Source: an uncultured Bacteroides sp. | Lineage (GTDB): Bacteria > Bacteroidota > Bacteroidia > Bacteroidales > Bacteroidaceae | DNA length: 64,000 nt | Assembly (NCBI RefSeq): GCF_963678845.1 | Contig: NZ_OY787468.1 | Location: 744,001-808,000 of the forward strand | Direction: 5' to 3' | Shown here: in pieces, positions 43,542 to 53,269 of the stretch | Numbering within the stretch: position 1 is the first letter of the stretch | How the letters are laid out: each line of letters opens with the position of its first letter | Translations under genes and position numbers: made by a program | Notes under the pieces: model-generated | What the model saw: only the letters and a program-made list of their open reading frames with translations | What the model was told of the DNA's origin: nothing | Databases searched by the model: none

Positions 43542-43587
43542 AAAAGAAACTTTCTAAATCAAAGATTTAGAAAGTTTCTTTTACATT
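43542..43587. terminator. Terminator of the RND efflux operon
   Basis: A perfect 19-bp stem (43542-43560 with 43564-43582; core GAAACTTTCTAAATC) with an AAA loop lies 41 bases after the channel gene. The T-rich right side suits plus-strand ending; the same hairpin may also end the tRNA-Lys transcript coming the other way. Confidence 0.88.
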
Positions 43588-43607
43588 AGGGAAAAACATT
43601 TGTTTTC

Positions 43608-43683
43608 TGGTGATCCGCTTGGGGTTCGAACCCAAGACCCCAACATTAAAAGTGTTGTGCTCTACCAGCTGAGCTAGCGAATC
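43608..43683 (-). tRNA. tRNA-Lys (TTT anticodon)
   Basis: On the minus strand the acceptor GATTCGC pairs with GCGGATC, the D arm is GCTCAGCTGGTAGAGC, the anticodon stem CAACA/TGTTG holds loop CTTTTAA (anticodon TTT), and the T arm is TTGGGTTCGAACCCCAA. The discriminator is A and CCA is encoded (43608-43610). Confidence 0.95.
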
Positions 43684-43709
43684 AATCGTTTAGTTCTCTT
43701 TAGCGGGTG

Positions 43710-43740
43710 CAAAGATACGGCTTTTTCTTTACGAACCAAA
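43710..43740 (-). promoter_or_regulatory. tRNA-Lys promoter
   Basis: On the minus strand TTTG (43740-43737), 19-bp gap, TATCTTTG (43717-43710), 27 bases before the tRNA 5' end. Both boxes match the Bacteroides consensus. Confidence 0.82.
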
Positions 43741-43763
43741 CTTTTCCCTAAAAAATATTCAAG

Positions 43764-44894
43764 TTATTTTTCCTTGGATGTTCTTTCTGTTTGATAATCA
43801 GATTCTTTGGTGTCGATAATTTTTTCACGATGTATTACGTATCTTCGGTAGTAAGATAACATGAGCGTTGTAGTAGGAAGAGCAATGATCATTCCTAGTA
43901 TCCCTAGTAAGGATCCCCAAATGGAAAGAGATAGTAAAATGATAGCAGGGTTAAGTCCTGTAATTCGTCCCATTACATTAGGAACAATGAAAGAATCTTC
44001 AACGGCTTGTACTATTGCAAAAACTATCAATGCCGAGCCAAGAACAACCCAAATGTTATCTCCTGTATCAGCCACTTTAAGTAATCCTAATATTAAAGCA
44101 GGGAAAAGAGCTATAACTTTCATATAAGGTATCATGCTTAATATACCTATCAGGAGTCCAAGTCCAAGTGCTAATGGATAATCAATAATTAAAAATCCGA
44201 TGCTTGAAAGTATTGCAACGCACAATGCTACAAATGCCTGCCCTCTAAAATAACGGTTCATTCCATTTTTAAGATCGCTTACCACATTGGAAGCAAAGTG
44301 TCTGTACTTGTTTGGAATAAGTTCAACCCATCCATCTGCTATTGCTTCATAATCTAGAAGAATAAATACTGTGTAAAGAAGAATAATGAAAGATGCTATA
44401 ACACTAAATAAGATATTGAGAGATTCAGATAATAGTGTCCATAATTTAGGTAATGCATTCTTTGTTAGGTTCGCTATATTTTCTTCACTGAAAATTTTAT
44501 TCAGCTCTTTAACATCCAGATTTTCATTGATAAAATTAGTAACTATTTTGGGAAATACGTTAATTCCTGATCCGTTTGATATATAAGTCATAATAAGATT
44601 ATTGACTTTCCCGAACTCTGAAATCATGGGAGGTATCAGTAAAAAGGATAATCCGGTTATTACACCTGCAACTGTTAATATTGCGCAAAGTATTGATAAG
44701 ACTCGGATTCTTATTCTTAGTTTATACTGAAAGAAACAAACTAAGGGATACATGAAATAAGCAATGAGCCAGGCTATAAAAAAAGGTAGTAATACAGCGC
44801 TTAACTTATCGAACAAAAGTATTATCCCAATAATAATAGATAAACCAAAGATGAATCGGATAAAACTATCGAATGTAATTTTTTTTTCAAGCAT
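43764..44894 (-). CDS. AI-2E family transporter (PerM/TqsA-like)
   Basis: The 376-residue inner-membrane protein has about eight helices: three at the N-terminus (IFGLSIIIGIILLFDKLSAVLLPFFIAWLIAYFM..), a soluble helical middle (MISEFGKVNNLIMTYISNGSG..), then helices with the conserved VEDSFIVPNVMGRITGLNPAIILLSLSIWGSLLGILGMIIALPTT. Despite the name, members export or exchange varied substrates (AI-2 for TqsA, sodium/proton for some). The substrate here is unknown. Confidence 0.85.
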   Translation of the reverse strand: MLEKKITFDSFIRFIFGLSIIIGIILLFDKLSAVLLPFFIAWLIAYFMYPLVCFFQYKLRIRIRVLSILCAILTVAGVITGLSFLLIPPMISEFGKVNNLIMTYISNGSGINVFPKIVTNFINENLDVKELNKIFSEENIANLTKNALPKLWTLLSESLNILFSVIASFIILLYTVFILLDYEAIADGWVELIPNKYRHFASNVVSDLKNGMNRYFRGQAFVALCVAILSSIGFLIIDYPLALGLGLLIGILSMIPYMKVIALFPALILGLLKVADTGDNIWVVLGSALIVFAIVQAVEDSFIVPNVMGRITGLNPAIILLSLSIWGSLLGILGMIIALPTTTLMLSYYRRYVIHREKIIDTKESDYQTERTSKEK

Positions 44895-44917
44895 ATACTC
44901 AATTGATTAATGTTAAT

Positions 44918-45511
44918 TTATTCGGGATATTCCTTTAGAACTCTGGTATAGCACTTTCGGCAAAGAGGTTCATATTCCTCTTTTTCACCTAACAATACAC
45001 GTTTATCGTTTTTTATAATACGATGTGAAATATAAGCTAACTGACCACATCTCACACAAATAGCATGTACTTTGGAAACTTCATCGGCTATTGCACACAA
45101 ATCGGGCATTGGACCAAATGGTATTCCTTTATAATCCATATCCAGTCCTGCAATAATTACTCTGGTGCCAATGTCTGCTAGTTTGTTGCAAACATCAACA
45201 ATGCCTTTGTCAAAGAACTGAGCTTCGTCTATACCCACTACATCAATATCACTAGAAAAAAGCAAAATACTTGCGGACGATTCTATCGGAGTTGAAGCTA
45301 TAGAATTGCTGTCATGCGAAACTACATCCTCTTCTGAATAGCGTGTGTCAATTGCGGGTTTGTAAATTTCAACCCTCTGCTTGGCAAATTGGGCTCTTTT
45401 TAATCTACGTATCAATTCTTCTGTTTTGCCAGAGAACATTGAACCACAAATAACCTCAATCCGACCTCTTCTTCGTGTTTCCAATATTTGATCTTCGGAA
45501 AATATTACCAT
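44918..45511 (-). CDS. tdk: Thymidine kinase
   Basis: This 197-residue type II thymidine kinase makes dTMP from thymidine in salvage. The P-loop is [15 protein letters not shown], the Asp/Gln block is [10 protein letters not shown], the lasso region holds [16 protein letters not shown], and a zinc site is formed by CVRCGQ and CRKCYTR. Length and ends match the Bacteroides enzyme. Confidence 0.96.
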   Translation of the reverse strand: MVIFSEDQILETRRRGRIEVICGSMFSGKTEELIRRLKRAQFAKQRVEIYKPAIDTRYSEEDVVSHDSNSIASTPIESSASILLFSSDIDVVGIDEAQFFDKGIVDVCNKLADIGTRVIIAGLDMDYKGIPFGPMPDLCAIADEVSKVHAICVRCGQLAYISHRIIKNDKRVLLGEKEEYEPLCRKCYTRVLKEYPE

Positions 45512-45600
45512 TGTGCTTTGACGTATTAAAATTTTAGTGACTGTTTACTAATTGTCTACAAAAATAATACTTTTTTTGTGTTTTGCATATTATTTATTTC

Positions 45601-45608
45601 TACATTTG
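45601..45608 (+). promoter_or_regulatory. Probable -7 element of rsmI
   Basis: TACATTTG matches TAnnTTTG. Upstream T-rich DNA offers TTTG at 22 bp (45575-45578) or 15 bp (45582-45585), neither at the ideal distance. The leader to the start at 45715 would be about 100 bases. Confidence 0.5.
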
Positions 45609-45714
45609 CGACAATATCGTATATTTGTGTAGATATACAGATGTTAAATTTGAGATTAACTCCTTTATATATTAAGTTAAAAGGGGTATTATATGAAACA
45701 TTATATATTTAGGC

Positions 45715-46389
45715 ATGGGAAAATTGTATGTTGTACCAACACCAGTCGGTAATTTAGAAGATATGACTTTTAGAGCAATTAAAGTTTTAAAAGAAGTCGA
45801 TCTGATTCTTGCTGAAGATACACGTACCTCAGGTATATTACTGAAACATTTTGAAATTAAAAACGCAATGCAATCTCACCATAAGTTTAATGAACATAAA
45901 ATGGTGGAAAGCGTTATTAATAGAATAAAGGCGGGCGAAACTGTGGCATTAATTTCTGATGCAGGGACACCGGGAATATCAGATCCTGGTTTCTTGGTTG
46001 TTAGAGAATGTGTGAAAAATGGGATTGAAGTCCAATGTCTGCCTGGTGCAACGGCTTTTGTGCCTGCAGTAGTAGCTTCTGGGCTTCCTAATGATCGCTT
46101 TTCTTTTGAAGGATTTCTTCCTCAGAAGAAAGGACGAATGACTCGATTGATATCTCTGCAAACAGAAACGCGTACTATGATTTTTTATGAATCTCCACAT
46201 CGTTTATTGAAAACCTTAATTCAATTTGGAGAATATTTTGGGGTAGACCGTAAGGCTTCTGTTTCAAGAGAAATATCTAAGATGTTTGAAGAGACCGTCC
46301 GTGGAAACTTAGCAGAGTTGGTGGAACACTTTACAACAGTGGAACCTCGCGGTGAAATTGTAATTGTGTTGGCTGGAATTGATAATTAG
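45715..46389 (+). CDS. rsmI: 16S rRNA (cytidine-1402-2'-O)-methyltransferase
   Basis: The 224-residue tetrapyrrole-methylase-fold enzyme methylates C1402 in the ribosomal decoding centre with SAM. Blocks seen: LYVVPTPVGNLEDMTFRAIKVL, ILAEDTRTSGILLKHF, LISDAGTPGISDPGF, LPGATAFVPAVVASGLPNDRF and YESPHRLLKTL. It is shorter than E. coli RsmI (286) because it lacks the C-terminal domain, as in other Bacteroidetes. Confidence 0.92.
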   Translation: MGKLYVVPTPVGNLEDMTFRAIKVLKEVDLILAEDTRTSGILLKHFEIKNAMQSHHKFNEHKMVESVINRIKAGETVALISDAGTPGISDPGFLVVRECVKNGIEVQCLPGATAFVPAVVASGLPNDRFSFEGFLPQKKGRMTRLISLQTETRTMIFYESPHRLLKTLIQFGEYFGVDRKASVSREISKMFEETVRGNLAELVEHFTTVEPRGEIVIVLAGIDN

Positions 46390-46428
46390 AAACTTTATAA
46401 AATAGCTTCACTTAAAAACAAAAGACGT

Positions 46429-47289
46429 ATGAAAAAACTATTATTTTTATCTTTATGCGTAGCCATGTTGGCTTCTTGTGACGGCAAAAAAACGGCTCAG
46501 ACTGACCATCTTAAATCTGAAAATGATTCTCTTTTAATGCAATTGACTCAACGTAACAATGAACTGGATGAAATGATGGGAACATTCAATGAAATTCAGG
46601 AAGGCTTTCGTCAAATTAATGCAGCAGAAAGCCGTGTAGATTTGCAAAAAGGCAAGATTGCTGAAAATCCTGCTTCTGCAAAGGAGCAAATAGCTTCTGA
46701 TATTCAGTTTATCTCTAAAACGATGGAAGCAAATAAAGCTCAGATTGCTAAACTGAAATCGCAATTAAAGAATAGTAAGACTAATTCTAGTCAATTACAG
46801 AAGGCCATTGAAGGCTTGACTACAGAACTGGAACTAAAAGCTAAACAGATTGAAGAATTGCAGGCTGAACTTGCTGCTAAAAATATTCGTATTCAGGAAT
46901 TAGATCAGGCGGTTACCGGATTAAATGCCAATGTTCAAACTCTTACTGAAGAGACAACTGCAAAGACCAAAACATTGTCTGAACAAGACAAAACTATTAA
47001 CACTGCTTGGTTTGTGTTCGGAACAAAAGCAGAATTAAAAGCTCAGAAAATATTGAAGAGTGGACAAGTTCTAAAAACTGCAGATTTTAATAAGGATTAC
47101 TTTACTGAGATTGATATTCGTACAACAAAAGAGGTTAAGCTTTATTCAAAACATGCTGAGATGTTGACTAACCACCCTGCTAATTCTTATTCTTTGGATA
47201 AAGACGAAAAGGGACAACTTACCCTGAAGATAACAAATCCAAAAGAATTCTGGAGCGTATCTAGATATTTAGTAATTCAGGTTAAATAA
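46429..47289 (+). CDS. Coiled-coil lipoprotein of unknown function
   Basis: The 286-residue protein has a lipoprotein signal (LFLSLCVAMLASC, Cys 17), then long coiled coils (residues about 28-185, with heptads such as QIEELQAELAAKNIRIQELDQAV). The C-terminal 90 residues form a separate globular part (TAWFVFGTKAELKAQKILKSG.. EFWSVSRYLVIQV). It is a conserved Bacteroidales envelope protein that I do not link to a function. It lies 39 bases after rsmI and ends at a good terminator. Confidence 0.75.
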   Translation: MKKLLFLSLCVAMLASCDGKKTAQTDHLKSENDSLLMQLTQRNNELDEMMGTFNEIQEGFRQINAAESRVDLQKGKIAENPASAKEQIASDIQFISKTMEANKAQIAKLKSQLKNSKTNSSQLQKAIEGLTTELELKAKQIEELQAELAAKNIRIQELDQAVTGLNANVQTLTEETTAKTKTLSEQDKTINTAWFVFGTKAELKAQKILKSGQVLKTADFNKDYFTEIDIRTTKEVKLYSKHAEMLTNHPANSYSLDKDEKGQLTLKITNPKEFWSVSRYLVIQVK

Positions 47290-47310
47290 TACCTGTTTAT
47301 TTATAGAATA

Positions 47311-47349
47311 AGGGGATTGCGACAAATAAAAGACGCGATCCCTTTTTTT
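47311..47349 (+). terminator. Terminator after the coiled-coil lipoprotein gene
   Basis: AGGGGATTGCG pairs (with one G-T pair) to CGCGATCCCTT, followed by a run of seven T. It lies between the lipoprotein gene and the HAD gene. Confidence 0.8.
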
Positions 47350-47365
47350 AGAACTATTCTTTAAT

Positions 47366-48055
47366 ATGTATAGAAGTATATTTATTGACTTGGACGATAC
47401 TCTTTGGCATTTTAAAGCAAATGCTTATGATACATTTTATGAAATGTATGTGAAGTATAGCTTTAATCGTTACTTTGATTCTTTTGACCATTTTTACACT
47501 CTTTACCAAAAAAAAAATCAGGAACTATGGGTAGAGTATGGCGACGGTAAAATTACTAAAGAGGAATTGAATAGCCAGCGTTTTCTTTATCCGCTTGAAG
47601 CTGTAGGAGTGTCTGATGCTGTACTGGCTAAAAGATATTCAGATGATTTCTTTTCTGTGATTCCTACCAAGAGCCAATTGTTACCTTACGCAAAAGAAGC
47701 ACTTGATTACTTATCTTTAAAATATCGTCTTTTTATTCTTTCCAATGGATTTCGTGAACTTCAATTTCAGAAAATGCACTCATCCGGTATTTTTCATTAC
47801 TTTGAGAAAGTAATCTTATCCGAAGATATTCACGTTCATAAACCTTATCCTGAGATTTTCAATTTTGCTCTTTCTTCAACTCAATCCCTTTTGGAAGAAT
47901 CGCTTATGATTGGCGATAGCTGGGAAGCCGATATTGTTGGGGCTAAAGGCGTTGGCATGCATCAGATGTTTTATAACTATTCTGGTCGTAAAGACCTTCA
48001 ATTTCAACCTACTTATACCATTAAAAGCTTAAATGATATTTTAAGCATTCTCTAA
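47366..48055 (+). CDS. yjjG: YjjG-type HAD nucleotidase
   Basis: The 229-residue HAD phosphatase has motif I FIDLDDTLWHF, motif II LSNGFRE, motif III lysine in VHKPYPEIF and motif IV MIGDSWEADIVGAKG. The pattern matches the YjjG family, which removes phosphate from non-canonical pyrimidine nucleotides in the cytoplasm; a broad HAD phosphatase is the alternative. It is transcribed alone. Confidence 0.85.
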   Translation: MYRSIFIDLDDTLWHFKANAYDTFYEMYVKYSFNRYFDSFDHFYTLYQKKNQELWVEYGDGKITKEELNSQRFLYPLEAVGVSDAVLAKRYSDDFFSVIPTKSQLLPYAKEALDYLSLKYRLFILSNGFRELQFQKMHSSGIFHYFEKVILSEDIHVHKPYPEIFNFALSSTQSLLEESLMIGDSWEADIVGAKGVGMHQMFYNYSGRKDLQFQPTYTIKSLNDILSIL

Positions 48056-48546
48056 TCTTCTCTCTTTTCTTATAGTCTGTTCTGATTATTCAGATTATAT
48101 TATTAGATAATCTGAATAATTCATCAGAATATTCTCTCTTTAATTATTAAAAAGTGTCAAATAGAACGCATTATACTTTCCAGAGAATTTCAAAACTTCG
48201 ATTAATAATGTTAATACTTGTCATACGATTAAGTGTTATTAAATTAGTTTTCATGAATTTCGTCAAAAAGACGTCTGAATGAGACATATTTTATCGATAA
48301 ATATCAATTTATATCGTTTAAATCACATTTTGTTTATTCTATATGTTACAATTAGTAGTGTATTTCACTAAACTTAAGCCTATTTTATGTGTTATATAGT
48401 ATATTTTGAGGGTAAAAAATAACATATTGTAATAAATGCAAGGTTTTTTAAATAAAATAGTTGATGTTTTTGGTTTTATTCATATATTTGCAAATTGTTA
48501 GAATAAAGAAACAAGTAATGTAAAGTTAAACTTTAAGAGAGAATTT
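48056..48546. other. AT-rich intergenic stretch before the first susC
   Basis: These 491 bp contain no gene. A hairpin (48085-48098 with 48107-48120; ATTATTCAGATTAT and its complement) 30 bases after the HAD gene may be its terminator. The susC promoter is at the far end. Confidence 0.6.
48461..48490 (+). promoter_or_regulatory. Promoter of the first susC operon
   Basis: TTG (48461-48463), 19-bp gap, TATATTTG (48483-48490). The leader of about 50 bases ends with the block TTAAACTTTAAGAGAGAATT, which is repeated before the second susC gene. Confidence 0.65.
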
Positions 48547-51500
48547 ATGAAAAAAAAATTAATGCTGTTATTGACATGTCTTTTTGTAGGCATAAGTTTG
48601 GTAACTGCCCAAAATCAGAAGGTCACGGGTGTCGTTCTTTCTGAAGATGATGGGCAACCTGTTGTTGGAGCCTCAATATTGGTAAAAGGTACTACTATGG
48701 GTGTAATTACTGATGTAAATGGTAAATTTGATTTGAAAACTCCAAGTTCTGCTAAAATTTTAGTGGTTTCTTATATTGGGTTGGTTAGCCAAGAAGTTGC
48801 TATTAGACCGAATATGAAAATTGTGTTAAAGTCAAATGCTCAGGTAACAGACGAAGTTGTAGTTGTTGCTTATGGAACAGCAAAGAAATCGTCCTTTACT
48901 GGTTCTGCAGAAGTTATAAAAGCAGATAAAATTAAAGGCCGGAATGTTGCTAATGTAACAAAGGCATTGGATGGTATGGTTGCTGGCGTTCAGACAACTT
49001 CAGGGTCGGGACAACCTGGTGCAGGCTCCTCAGTTATTATTCGTGGTTTTGGTTCAATCAATGCTTCCAGTAATCCACTTTATGTTGTGGATGGGGTTCC
49101 TTTCGATGGAAATATATCTTCAATAAATCCTAATGATATTGAATCTATTACTGTATTAAAAGATGCATCAGCAGGAGCTCTTTATGGTGCACGTGGTGCT
49201 AATGGAGTAATAATGGTAACAACTAATAGGGGCGCTACCGGGAAAATGAAGGTTGATTTAAAAGCGAGTTGGGGAGTTGCCTCTAGGGCTATTGAACGAT
49301 ATAAAACAATGGACGAAAAAGGGTATCTTGAAACAATCTATCAGTCATACCGAAATAATGAAATATCTAATAATGGAGTTTCCCCAGATGCCGCAGGTGC
49401 TGCAGCTTTACAGGCTATGGCAACAGGCTCAACAGCAATGCTAGGTAACAATCAGGAATACAATCCATTTAATTATTCTATCGCAGAATTAATAGATCCA
49501 ACTACTGGTAAAGTTCGTAGTGATGCTAAATTGAAATATAGTGAAGATTGGCTCGATGAGGCTACTGCTAAGAATCCATTGCGTCAGGAATATGTATTAG
49601 GATTTACAGGTGGTAATGAAAAGACAAAATATATGTTTTCATTAGGTTACCTTAATGAAGAGGGCTTGCTGAAAACTACAGAATTTACTCGTTACAATGG
49701 TCGTATGAATATTGATTCAGATGTGAATAAGTGGCTAAAAGCTGGCATAAGTGCAAATTATTCACGAAATGAAAGCAATACAGCTGTTGAAGCAACTTCT
49801 GGATCTTCTAATGTGTGGTATACAGGACAACTAATGGCTCCTATCTTTCCTGTATTCAAGAAAGATACTAACGGAAATACATTGTATAATAATTTAGGAG
49901 ATAAGGTTTTTGACTATGGCAAGAATCGCCCTTCTGGAGCGAGTGCAGAGTGGAATACAGTAGCAACTTTATATGATGATAAATATAGTTCAAAAAGTGA
50001 CAATCTCAATGGTAACCTTTATGCTGAATTTGGAAACTTAAAAAGTGGTCTTTTACAGGGATTAAAATTCAAAGTTAATTATGGCTTTGATCTTGTTAAT
50101 TCTGCTGGCATGACATACTATAATCCATATAATGGTAATTCTGTCAGTGTTAAAGGAAATCTATCCAAATCAACAGGCCGTATTTATAGCAGTACATTTA
50201 ATCAAATTCTAGCTTATGACCGCACTTTTGATAAGCACCATTTTGATGCTTTGGTAGCTCATGAATTTTATAAGTATACATATGATTATCTTGGAGCAAC
50301 AAAAACAGGATTCCCTTTTGGTGGATTATATGAACTTGATGCAGCTACTTCTATAACAGATGCTTCTTCTTATCAGAATAACTATGCGATTGAATCTGTT
50401 TTCTCTCGTTTAAATTATGATTATGAAGGCAAGTACTATTTATCGGGAAGTTTTCGTACAGATGGTTCTTCACGCTTTAATAAGGATTATCGCTGGGGTA
50501 ATTTTTGGTCTGTCGGTGGTAACTGGCGTGTTAGTCAAGAGCCGTTTATGAAAGATCTTAGCTGGTTAAATAATCTTTCTCTTAAGGCTAGTTATGGTGT
50601 TCAAGGAAATGATAATATTGGTAGTCTATATGCATGGCAATCATTTTATAATTTGGGTTACCCTAACTCGTCTATGAGTGGAGCTGTTATTTCTTCATTG
50701 GAAAATAAAGAATTGAAATGGGAAAAAAATGCAAACTTGAATGTCGGTATAGAGACTAAAATTTTTGATCGATATTCTGCAACAGTTGAATTTTATACTC
50801 GCAAAACTACAGATATGTTGCTTGAATATCCTATGGCTTCATCACTTGGCTTTGATAGCTATAATAAAAACGTTGGTAGCATGCGTAATGTTGGTGTGGA
50901 TATTACTTTAGCAGCTGACATTTTTAAGAATACTGATTTTAAGTGGAAAATGACAGTAATGGGATCTACAATTAAGAATAAGGTCTTGGCACTTGCTGAT
51001 AAGCCACAGATTATAAAAGGTTCTTATATTATTAAGGAAGGAGAAACCTTGAACTCATTTTATACAGCTAATGCAGCAGGTGTTGATCCTGCAACAGGTC
51101 AACAGCTATATTGGGTTTGGGATACAGATGCTAGTGGTAAAAGAAGTGAGAAATACATTTCTAGCGATCAAACAAAAGCTGCAGATTGTAAGGAGATTCA
51201 AGGAAGTCGTATTCCGGATTTTTATGGCTCAATTGGAAATGAATTTAGATATAAAGGATTTGATTTGAGTATTCTTTGTACTTATTCTTTTGGTGGTAAA
51301 ATACTCGACAGTGTCTATAGAACGCTCCTTTATGGTAATTATGTAGGTCAGGCAAAGAGTGCAAATTTAGCACGTGCATGGAAGCAGGCCGGTGATATTA
51401 CTGATATTCCTAGAATTGAAATAGGTAAAAGTTATATTGTCACAGATAATGATTTGATTAATGCTTCTTATTTTAGCGTTAAGAATATTTCATTAGGATA

Positions 51501-51687
51501 TACACTCCCTTCAAAATGGCTAAAATCTGCTGGCGTAGAATCTGTAAGATTTACAGCAACAGGTGACAATGTGTTTATGCTAAGTCATCTGAAAGGTATG
51601 AATCCTCAATATAATTTTACTGGTAGTACGGATTTTGCTTATGTTCCAACAAGAACAATTACTTTTGGGGTCAATGTTAAATTTTAG
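48547..51687 (+). CDS. SusC/RagA TonB-dependent outer-membrane transporter
   Basis: The 1,046-residue protein has a signal peptide (MLLLTCLFVGISLVTAQ), an N-terminal CarboxypepD_reg-like domain (KVTGVVLSEDDGQPVVGASILVKGT..DGKFDL pattern), a plug domain (NVTKALDGMVAGVQTTSGSGQ, PLYVVDGVPFDG, ITVLKDASAGALYGARGANGVI) and a 22-strand barrel ending TITFGVNVKF. With the SusD next to it, it imports large nutrients across the outer membrane using TonB energy. Neighbouring peptidases suggest a peptide or protein ligand; this is inference. No anti-sigma/ECF pair or hybrid sensor is next to it. Confidence 0.93.
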   Translation: MKKKLMLLLTCLFVGISLVTAQNQKVTGVVLSEDDGQPVVGASILVKGTTMGVITDVNGKFDLKTPSSAKILVVSYIGLVSQEVAIRPNMKIVLKSNAQVTDEVVVVAYGTAKKSSFTGSAEVIKADKIKGRNVANVTKALDGMVAGVQTTSGSGQPGAGSSVIIRGFGSINASSNPLYVVDGVPFDGNISSINPNDIESITVLKDASAGALYGARGANGVIMVTTNRGATGKMKVDLKASWGVASRAIERYKTMDEKGYLETIYQSYRNNEISNNGVSPDAAGAAALQAMATGSTAMLGNNQEYNPFNYSIAELIDPTTGKVRSDAKLKYSEDWLDEATAKNPLRQEYVLGFTGGNEKTKYMFSLGYLNEEGLLKTTEFTRYNGRMNIDSDVNKWLKAGISANYSRNESNTAVEATSGSSNVWYTGQLMAPIFPVFKKDTNGNTLYNNLGDKVFDYGKNRPSGASAEWNTVATLYDDKYSSKSDNLNGNLYAEFGNLKSGLLQGLKFKVNYGFDLVNSAGMTYYNPYNGNSVSVKGNLSKSTGRIYSSTFNQILAYDRTFDKHHFDALVAHEFYKYTYDYLGATKTGFPFGGLYELDAATSITDASSYQNNYAIESVFSRLNYDYEGKYYLSGSFRTDGSSRFNKDYRWGNFWSVGGNWRVSQEPFMKDLSWLNNLSLKASYGVQGNDNIGSLYAWQSFYNLGYPNSSMSGAVISSLENKELKWEKNANLNVGIETKIFDRYSATVEFYTRKTTDMLLEYPMASSLGFDSYNKNVGSMRNVGVDITLAADIFKNTDFKWKMTVMGSTIKNKVLALADKPQIIKGSYIIKEGETLNSFYTANAAGVDPATGQQLYWVWDTDASGKRSEKYISSDQTKAADCKEIQGSRIPDFYGSIGNEFRYKGFDLSILCTYSFGGKILDSVYRTLLYGNYVGQAKSANLARAWKQAGDITDIPRIEIGKSYIVTDNDLINASYFSVKNISLGYTLPSKWLKSAGVESVRFTATGDNVFMLSHLKGMNPQYNFTGSTDFAYVPTRTITFGVNVKF

Positions 51688-51702
51688 TAAGGGAGAATAA
51701 AT

Positions 51703-53256
51703 ATGAAAAATAAATTTTATATATTATCATTAATAGGGCTTTTAGTTTTTAATTCATGTTCAGATGATTTAAATACAGAACCAACAGATAAGGTGTCTGG
51801 CTCTACAATCTTTTCAGATGCAACTAGTGCTGAGTCGGCAATTAACGGAGTTTATCGCTTATTGTATACTGCTGGTTGGAGTACAAATTGGAGTTCCGAG
51901 AATCCAGGACAGATGGGTGTTAGCTTACTTGCTGATTTAATGGCAGAAGATCACTTGATGCACGAACAAGGGCAAGGTTGGTTCTTTGAAGATTACCGTT
52001 TAAATGTTCATGGCGATTATACTAATAAATCAGGTAGACCTTATGCTCTTTGGAACTTTTATTATACGATGGTTAGTAATGTAAATTACATTACAGCATC
52101 TGAAGGTAAAATGGGTGGTGATCAAGACTTGGCTAAAAGTATTGTAGGTCAAGCTTATGCTATGCGTGCTTATGCATACTATTACTTGGTCCAACTATAT
52201 CAACAGACTTATAAAGGACATGAAACAGCTTTAGGAGTACCTCTTTATACAGAGCCAACTGTTGCTGGATCTATAGGCAAAGGAAGGGGAACCGTTCAAC
52301 AAGTTTATGATCAAATTAATAGCGATATAAATAAAGCTATAGATTTACTGGGCTCAGTTAATAAGGTTCAAACGCATTGCTCACATGTTGATTATTATGT
52401 TGCAAATGGAATGAAAGCCCGGTTTTGTTTAACACAGCAAAAGTATGCAGAAGCTGCTGCTGCTGCTGCTGTGGCTTTAAGTCGGACAGATCGTTCTATT
52501 GCTTCAATAAGTAATTTAGCTGGTAATAATAGTGTTAAGGCTACAGATGTATTATGGGGATTAGAAATTACAAAAGACCAAACGTCTGGTTTCGCTAGTT
52601 TCTTCTCACATATGGATGCTGATGTAGCTGGTATGTATGGCTCTAAAGCTCGTCAATGTATTAGTTCTGGTCTTTATAAATTGATGCCAAGTACTGATGA
52701 GAGAAAGAAAGCATGGTTTAGAGGTGAAATACCTAGTGATCAAGAACAGTCTGGAAATTCAATGGTAAGCTACTGTCAACTAAAATTCAAAATGGCTGAT
52801 GCTACAACACGTACTGGCGATTACCTTTTAATGAGGACTGAAGAGATGATACTTATTAAAGCTGAGGCTGAGTGCCATCTGGAACAGTATTCTGAGGCTC
52901 GTAAAACTATAGCTTTATTAGGAGATAAACGTGATTCTAATTTCGCAGCTCGGTTGGCTAGTCGTATAGATGCTTCAACTTATAATGCAGAGACAAATTC
53001 TCCTTTGGTAACATTGATGGACGAGATTTTATTCCAGCGCCGTGTAGAACTTTGGGGAGAAGCTGGTCGTATCTTTGATTTGCAACGTTTAGGACTTGGT
53101 TACAGTCGCGTTTATGAAGGCTCAAATCACACTCAAAAGGTATCAACAAAGAATACAGGCATTGCTTCTCCTTTATTTATTTTACCATTGCCTCAATCAG
53201 AATTTGATGGGAACGAAAGTCTCACTAAAAATGATCAAAACCCAATTGTACTTTAA
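51703..53256 (+). CDS. SusD/RagB family surface lipoprotein
   Basis: The 517-residue protein has a lipoprotein signal (LIGLLVFNSC, Cys 19) followed by the SusD N-terminal block (LNTEPTDKVSGSTIFSDATSAESAINGVYRLL) with TPR-like helices (SIVGQAYAMRAYAYYYLVQLY) and the C-terminal RagB/SusD part (LMDEILFQRRVELWGEAGRIFDLQRLG). It forms the lid over the SusC barrel and helps bind ligand. It is 15 bases after susC. Confidence 0.94.
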   Translation: MKNKFYILSLIGLLVFNSCSDDLNTEPTDKVSGSTIFSDATSAESAINGVYRLLYTAGWSTNWSSENPGQMGVSLLADLMAEDHLMHEQGQGWFFEDYRLNVHGDYTNKSGRPYALWNFYYTMVSNVNYITASEGKMGGDQDLAKSIVGQAYAMRAYAYYYLVQLYQQTYKGHETALGVPLYTEPTVAGSIGKGRGTVQQVYDQINSDINKAIDLLGSVNKVQTHCSHVDYYVANGMKARFCLTQQKYAEAAAAAAVALSRTDRSIASISNLAGNNSVKATDVLWGLEITKDQTSGFASFFSHMDADVAGMYGSKARQCISSGLYKLMPSTDERKKAWFRGEIPSDQEQSGNSMVSYCQLKFKMADATTRTGDYLLMRTEEMILIKAEAECHLEQYSEARKTIALLGDKRDSNFAARLASRIDASTYNAETNSPLVTLMDEILFQRRVELWGEAGRIFDLQRLGLGYSRVYEGSNHTQKVSTKNTGIASPLFILPLPQSEFDGNESLTKNDQNPIVL

Positions 53257-53269
53257 TAATTAAGAGAAT

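Noticed and set aside
45693..45752. 19-codon upstream frame overlapping the rsmI start
   Set aside because: It has an ATG after a G-rich block and could in principle affect rsmI translation, but Bacteroidetes rarely use such signals and nothing supports it beyond chance.
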